A stretch of 64,000 bases of DNA from Sclerotinia nivalis (lineage: Eukaryota > Ascomycota > Leotiomycetes > Helotiales > Sclerotiniaceae), in assembly GCA_029531795.1 (NCBI GenBank), contig JAPEIS010000015.1, forward strand, positions 868,001 to 932,000, in the 5' to 3' direction. A program made the position numbers and the translations under genes. Below are positions 59,290 through 64,000 of this stretch, one piece after another. Within the stretch, counting starts at the first letter, position 1. Every line of letters starts with the position of its first letter. The notes beneath the pieces are model-generated. The model was given only the letters and a program-made list of their open reading frames with translations. It had not been told where the DNA came from and ran no database searches.

Positions 59290-60152
59290 TTTGATTATGA
59301 TGAAGTAGATATGATGTTATGGTTGAATAGTAATGAAGTTATAGGGAAACAGTATGGTTGAAATGAATACAAAGAAGTTGTTAATGATGACAAGAAATTA
59401 AAGCAACTTACCTCGAGGAGGAAGTCCTACCTATATATGAATATTTTCCCAAACATCCTCACCATACTCGGCTTAACATTGAGAACGAATTATAAACAAG
59501 CATCTGATGAGTAGTCCGTAATAAGTACTGCAGAATGGCGACACCTTCTTCGTTCTAGCAATGGGTTGAGACGGGTGGTTCAATCGGCTGTTGGTGCGGT
59601 CTAGTGCACGGAATTGATGTACGGGAATGCGACTACTTCGTACACCCCAATACCCAATACAATACTAAATCACGAGTTTGGGCCGGAAGTATCTTTTCCC
59701 ACGTAAAATGTCAAGAATGGTTTGACAATAAAACCTTCTAAGCTCTAACTGAGCCCCGAAGTTCAAAGTTTAACTGTCTTGGCTTCATAATTGACCTCAT
59801 CTGATTCGCTTTCCGCACTTACTACGAAGTAACAAGTGTGAGAAGTTCGAATTCCTACCAATTGAAATTGTATCCTTACCTCTGGGTAAGATCCGGAAAA
59901 GTCTTTTACCGCTGAACAAATCCGTGCGAAGTCCCCGGATTACGCCCCGCACTTACTTTGGTAGGTAGCTATGGCCCCGCCACGGCAAACCAGGGGTTAT
60001 ATGACGGTAATGCTTCAATAACAAAAACGAAAACTTATTTCTATGAAGATATTATTACGGTGGTTTCCGGTCAGTTATCAACTCATTTTTGAGAGAAGTC
60101 GTAACGAGATTCCAATTCTACATTCAAACTTTGACTCCCTGCGTTTGATTGT
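59290..60152. promoter_or_regulatory. Divergent promoter region of the aromatic-catabolism cluster
   Basis: 864 bp lie between the dioxygenase start (59289, -) and the cyclase start (60153, +). The minus side has a TATA-like element near 59430-59440. The arrangement suggests joint regulation, presumably induction by aromatic substrate. No factor site is identified. Confidence 0.6.
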
Positions 60153-61485
60153 ATGTTGAGGAACTCGTTTGTCCGCAGACTTTACTCTTCACAACCGCGA
60201 AGAATGCTTCATCATTTGATGGTGGGAACTTGGACCCCTCCAGGTGCGATTTTTACCATTGAATTTGATGATGAAGCATTAACTTTGAAATTGCTGAAGA
60301 GAACACCAATTCCAGAAGATGAGCCAATTTCATGGATGACTTTTGATGTAAGTTTAGATTTCTGTCGGATGGAAGTCTCTTAGTTGCCAGAGCGCGCTAA
60401 TCGAATGTTCTTTTAGCATGCGAGGAAAAACATATATGGAGCTTCAATGAAGAAGTGGTCAAGTCATGCTGTTACGAGTCCCGCAGAAATTCAACATATT
60501 ACTTCACATCCTATGTCCCATGACCGTATGTAACTTCCTCTAACTTCCTCGGTTTATTTTAGACATTTTCTAATATCACAAACAGCCTCCGCGGCGAAAT
60601 CTGATACGAGAACAAGAGCAATTTTCTGCTTAGCAGCAAAGAAGCCACCCTATCATGTTTACGGCAATCCATTTTACGAGTATGCTGGACACGGAAATGT
60701 TTTCTCGGTCGATGAGCATGGCGCATTGAAGGAGAACGTCCAAAACTATGAATACAGTCCCGAATCCGCAATACATGGCATGGTGTTTGACGCAGAAGAG
60801 AATTATCTTTATTCTGCAGATATGTGGGGGAATAAAGTATGGACACATAAAAAGGATAGCCAAACGGGTTTGCTTGAGTTGGTGGGAAGTGTAGATGCGC
60901 CCAAGAAGGGAGATCATCCTAGATGGGTTGAAATACACCCAAATGGAAAATATCTTTATGCTGTGAACGAAGCAGGAAATAATTTGGCAGTTTATGTCAT
61001 TGATGAGAAAACCCATTTGCCAGTATTTGCGAATATTACATACCCATTGGTACCTCCAGGTGTGCATTTTCCCTCCCTTCATCACCACACATTTTTCCCG
61101 CTTAGCGACTAACACATAATGAATGATAGGGGTTCCAAATCTTAAACTATATCGATCAGATGTCGTTTCCATGTCGCATAGCGGCAAATATCTCTTTGCA
61201 ACATCACGATCGAACGATTTCAAAGTTACGGGTTACATAGCAGTTTTCAAACTTGGACCAGCTGGAAATATTGAAAGACAGATATGTCTGAATCCAACGC
61301 CAACAAGTGGAGGTCACTCAAACGCAGTTAGTCCTTGCCCATGGAGTGATGAATGGTTGGCTTTGACGGATGATCAAGATGGTGGATTTGAAATTTATAG
61401 ATGGCACGAGGAGTTTTTGTATAGGGTTGCGAGAATTGATATCCCGGAACCTGGATTTGGTATGAATGCTATTTGGTATGATTAA
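60153..61485 (+). CDS. 3-Carboxymuconate cyclase-like beta-propeller (muconate lactonizing) enzyme
   Basis: Four exons: 60153-60347, 60417-60525, 60586-61059, 61130-61485; 377 aa. The product starts MLRNSFVRRLYSSQPRR, a basic Ser-rich leader that may be mitochondrial, or the shorter start MLHHLMVGTW (Met18) may be used. The propeller family markers follow: HHLMVGTWTPPGAIFTIEF; SWMTFDHARKNIYGAS; PPYHVYGNPF; HGMVFD; DHPRWVEIHPNGKYLYAVNE; and a final SGGHSNAVSPCPW…EPGFGMNAIWYD. Fungal members convert (3-carboxy-)cis,cis-muconate to the lactone. The gene sits between a ring-cleavage dioxygenase and an enol-lactone hydrolase, which supports this role. The exact substrate, with or without the 3-carboxyl, is inferred. 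Confidence 0.88.
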
Positions 61486-61964
61486 TAGACATAGAAAAAA
61501 AATAGACAATATCTAGCTAGTATATAGATTTCAAATTTTCGAAATGTACAAAAATGTTCAAAATACTTCCACATGTCAATTTGGATTGGGTATCGATCGA
61601 TGCCTTAAAATTTAGCGAGGCATCTACCGTGATTTCATCTGAAAAAAGCCGGAGAAGCTTTCCGAGTCAAACATTACCGGATTTCTAACCGCTGTTCAAC
61701 CACCCCTCAATAATATGGGGACAATATTCTCTGGTGAACAAATATGGAGAGGCAGATATGGCCGTGTACAACGGGACGGTTAAGCCTTCTGCCCCCTTAA
61801 TCCTCTCTTTCTCGCCCACCATGCGAAATTATATCCATTTTCTGATCTGGAATCTTCTCATCAATACATCTCTCACTTATCCAAACGTTTGATCCTGCAA
61901 TCAAGTCAATCTACACAACAGGAGATTCCCATCAACCCCACTACAACATCTCATCACCCCAATC
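61486..61964. other. Intergenic region and promoter of the hydrolase gene
   Basis: 479 bp without a gene. The last ~100 bp are CT- and CA-rich leader before the ATG at 61965. Confidence 0.55.
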
Positions 61965-63632
61965 ATGGCACCCATACCCGGACTCCTCTATGTCACCATG
62001 CAACCTCAAGAATCTCTTTCTGATTCTCAATGGCACGACTGGTACAACAATGAACATGGGCCTTTACGATTGCGTCTTCCCTTAATCAAAAATGGTTTTC
62101 GCTACCGCGCAAACGACTTTTCCTCTTCAACTCCTGCCTCTCCATCTCATCCAGAATGGATGGCCATGTACGATGTCGCAGACATAGCTGCCATGAACAC
62201 CGAAACCTATCTACGACTTCGCGGACCCGAAGTGAAAACCGACAGAGAAAAAGAAACAATGGCGCAGATCAAGGTGGATAGAAAGTTGTATGATTATATT
62301 AGTGGCAGGGAAATAGACGGATATAAGAAGGTGGAGGAAGTGGGGTATGAGGAGGGGAATTACGTGGTTGCTTTCACGGCTGAAATCAACGAGGAACACG
62401 AAGAAGAGTACAATAAATGGATGGAAGAGGAATATTTGCCAATGCTTGCAAAGATTCCAGGCTGGAGACGTACGAGACGCTTTGTTACGAGTAGCATACT
62501 CGAAGGGAAAGAAGGAAAGGAATATTTGAGCATCCATGAGTACGCCCCTCAAAACGATGCATCAGGAGAAGCATATAAAGCAGCCATATCAACAGAATGG
62601 TCTAAGAAAATCATTTCAAGTGCTTTGAAAACCAAAAAGGCTAGGCACTATGATTTATACTACACATTCGGTGCCGCACCTCGAGATATCTCCAACTTCT
62701 CCCGGTCTTATTCGACGAGTTGGAAATCGATTGATGGGAAGACAAGCACTGGACCAAACACCATTGCCGAAGGCGGAGCAATAGAATCATACATCACAAC
62801 GCAAGATGGGGTTGAACTCGCATACCGACTCGAGGGATCCGCTGACCCAACTGCTCCTCTTATTATCCTCAGCAATTCCATCCTCGTAACATATTCAATC
62901 TGGACCCCCTTCATCCAAGCATTCCTCGCATCACCTACCGGTAAAAACTACCGCATCCTTCGTTACAACACCCGTGGTCGCACATCCAACGCCGGCTCTT
63001 TACCCATAACTATCGACCTTCTCGCTTCCGACATAATCCACATCCTAGACACCCTCCGCGTACCCAAAGCCGCCTGTTTAATCGGTGTCTCACTCGGTGG
63101 TATTACTGTCCTCAATACTGCTCTCAAATACCCCGATCGCGTCAATGCTTTCATATCCTGCGACACAAATGCCTACGCCCCTCCATCGAACCCCAAAGCT
63201 TGGGACGAGCGCATCGCCATGTCAGCCGCTGAATCCGCCAAATCGTCCAACAATGAACAGATTGTAGGATCCGAGTTGGCGGAGATCACAACGCGCAGAT
63301 GGTTCGTGGCAGAGAATTATGAAAATGGGACGCTGAGGAAAAGATTTGAGGATGTGAAGAAGCAGGTTGAGGAAAATAGTTTTGAAGGATTTCAAAAAGG
63401 TATGAAAGCTCTTTATCAATATGATATCAGGGAGGAGATGAAGAAGCCGGTCGTTGAGAAAGGCTTGTTTGTGGTTGGGGGTGGTGATGGCGTTTTACCC
63501 AAGACAATGAAGGAGATGGCGGCGAATTATGGAAATGGTGTTGAGTGTAAGGTTATTGAGGGAGCGGGACATCTACCGATGGTTGAAAAGCCAGAGGAGT
63601 TTGCTGATGTTGTAGCCAAATTTTTGGGTTAG
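61965..63632 (+). CDS. Fusion: tandem EthD/muconolactone-isomerase-like domains + 3-oxoadipate enol-lactone hydrolase
   Basis: Single exon, 555 aa. Residues ~1-110 and ~125-225 are two similar alpha+beta (ferredoxin-like, EthD-type) repeats: each has a W-x-x-W/Y helix with acidic His or Tyr (WHDWYNNEHGPLRLRL; EEYNKWMEEEYLPML) followed by a strand (GFRYRA; GWRRTRRF). From about residue 270 an alpha/beta hydrolase begins (IESYITTQDGVELAYRLEG). The nucleophile is Ser376 in GVSLGG, and Asp508 (GGGDGVLP) and His536 (GAGHLPMVEKP) complete the triad. The text is closest to PcaD-type enol-lactonases. Normal PcaD is ~260 aa, so the N-terminal half is a fusion. Small dimeric alpha+beta barrels include muconolactone isomerase, so the N-terminus may do that step; this is inference. 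Confidence 0.85.
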   Translation: MAPIPGLLYVTMQPQESLSDSQWHDWYNNEHGPLRLRLPLIKNGFRYRANDFSSSTPASPSHPEWMAMYDVADIAAMNTETYLRLRGPEVKTDREKETMAQIKVDRKLYDYISGREIDGYKKVEEVGYEEGNYVVAFTAEINEEHEEEYNKWMEEEYLPMLAKIPGWRRTRRFVTSSILEGKEGKEYLSIHEYAPQNDASGEAYKAAISTEWSKKIISSALKTKKARHYDLYYTFGAAPRDISNFSRSYSTSWKSIDGKTSTGPNTIAEGGAIESYITTQDGVELAYRLEGSADPTAPLIILSNSILVTYSIWTPFIQAFLASPTGKNYRILRYNTRGRTSNAGSLPITIDLLASDIIHILDTLRVPKAACLIGVSLGGITVLNTALKYPDRVNAFISCDTNAYAPPSNPKAWDERIAMSAAESAKSSNNEQIVGSELAEITTRRWFVAENYENGTLRKRFEDVKKQVEENSFEGFQKGMKALYQYDIREEMKKPVVEKGLFVVGGGDGVLPKTMKEMAANYGNGVECKVIEGAGHLPMVEKPEEFADVVAKFLG

Positions 63633-64000
63633 CTGAGATATATAGTTTGTTACTAGTTTCCAAATGATAAATTGCGATATATACGATCAAGCCTTTTAAT
63701 TTTAAGTATTTGTGAAAATCAGGATTTTCACTCAGCGATGTAAAATATTACTTGAATATATATATGTATAGAATTCCCATCTTACAAATCTAAATCCAAA
63801 GCCCCTCGACGAAAACTTTACACTTAGAGAAAAAAAGGAAAGAAAGATTACCAGCAGCTACCTACACAAATAAAAACTTCGCATATACATTCCGCTCTAT
63901 TATATATATATAACTGTCTACTTAATTACCAGTAACCTACATCCGCTTCTCCACTTTCCCTCATTCATAAAATTTAAATACTGCCCTACTGCGCGTCTGC
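63633..64000. other. 3' intergenic region to window edge
   Basis: AT-rich, with TATATA runs near 63757 and 63901. No gene is seen. Confidence 0.5.

Noticed and set aside
1..64000. tRNA, rRNA and CRISPR search by eye
   Set aside because: No cloverleaf with an intact T-loop, no rRNA segment and no CRISPR-like array was found; a covariance-model scan would be decisive for tRNAs.

Overview
This window is nuclear DNA from a filamentous ascomycete. The genes carry short spliceosomal introns (about 46-120 nt, one of 314 nt) with CTAAC/CTAAT-type branch sites. It holds a Zn2Cys6 regulator, a CE5 esterase, a Sur7-family eisosome protein, a COP9 signalosome subunit and a fungal Rho3. Protein style, AT-rich relic islands and long gene-poor gaps suggest a Leotiomycete of the Botrytis/Sclerotinia type. 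That taxonomic call is an impression, not a database result.

Layout. 137-319 is a possible terminal exon of a gene cut by the left edge. 3430-4215 is a SLATT-domain membrane protein. 5161-7890 is a seven-exon Zn2Cys6 regulator resembling CTF1-beta/FarB, followed 2.5 kb on by a CE5 cutinase/acetylxylan esterase gene (10433-11366). 14631-15400 (-) is a PNPOx-like flavoprotein, divergent from octanoyltransferase LipB (15932-17083). That gene converges on a Sur7-family gene (17968-18994, -). 19-28 kb is gene-poor, with a MITE-like inverted-repeat element and AT-rich relics. An otubain deubiquitinase gene (28268-30667, -) has a Q/N/H-rich N-terminus. A second gene-poor stretch runs to 38.1 kb. Then come CSN2 (-), divergent CWC25 (+), RHO3 (+) and an aquaglyceroporin (-). 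48.4-53.0 kb carries two dead genes: an NRPS-like relic (adenylation tail, carrier, condensation) and a protein kinase gene with in-frame stops. After a small acidic/basic protein (53636-54136, -), an AT-rich block and a small secreted protein (56734-57246), the right end holds an aromatic-catabolism cluster.

The right-end cluster is the best candidate for a functional system. An intradiol ring-cleavage dioxygenase (58224-59289, -) shares an 864-bp divergent promoter region with a 3-carboxymuconate-cyclase-like propeller enzyme (60153-61485, +). This is followed by a 555-aa protein (61965-63632, +) that joins two EthD/muconolactone-isomerase-like alpha+beta repeats to a 3-oxoadipate enol-lactone hydrolase. 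Together they could run ring cleavage, lactonisation, isomerisation and hydrolysis of catechol-type substrates to 3-oxoadipate, with the missing isomerase step plausibly supplied by the fused N-terminal domain.
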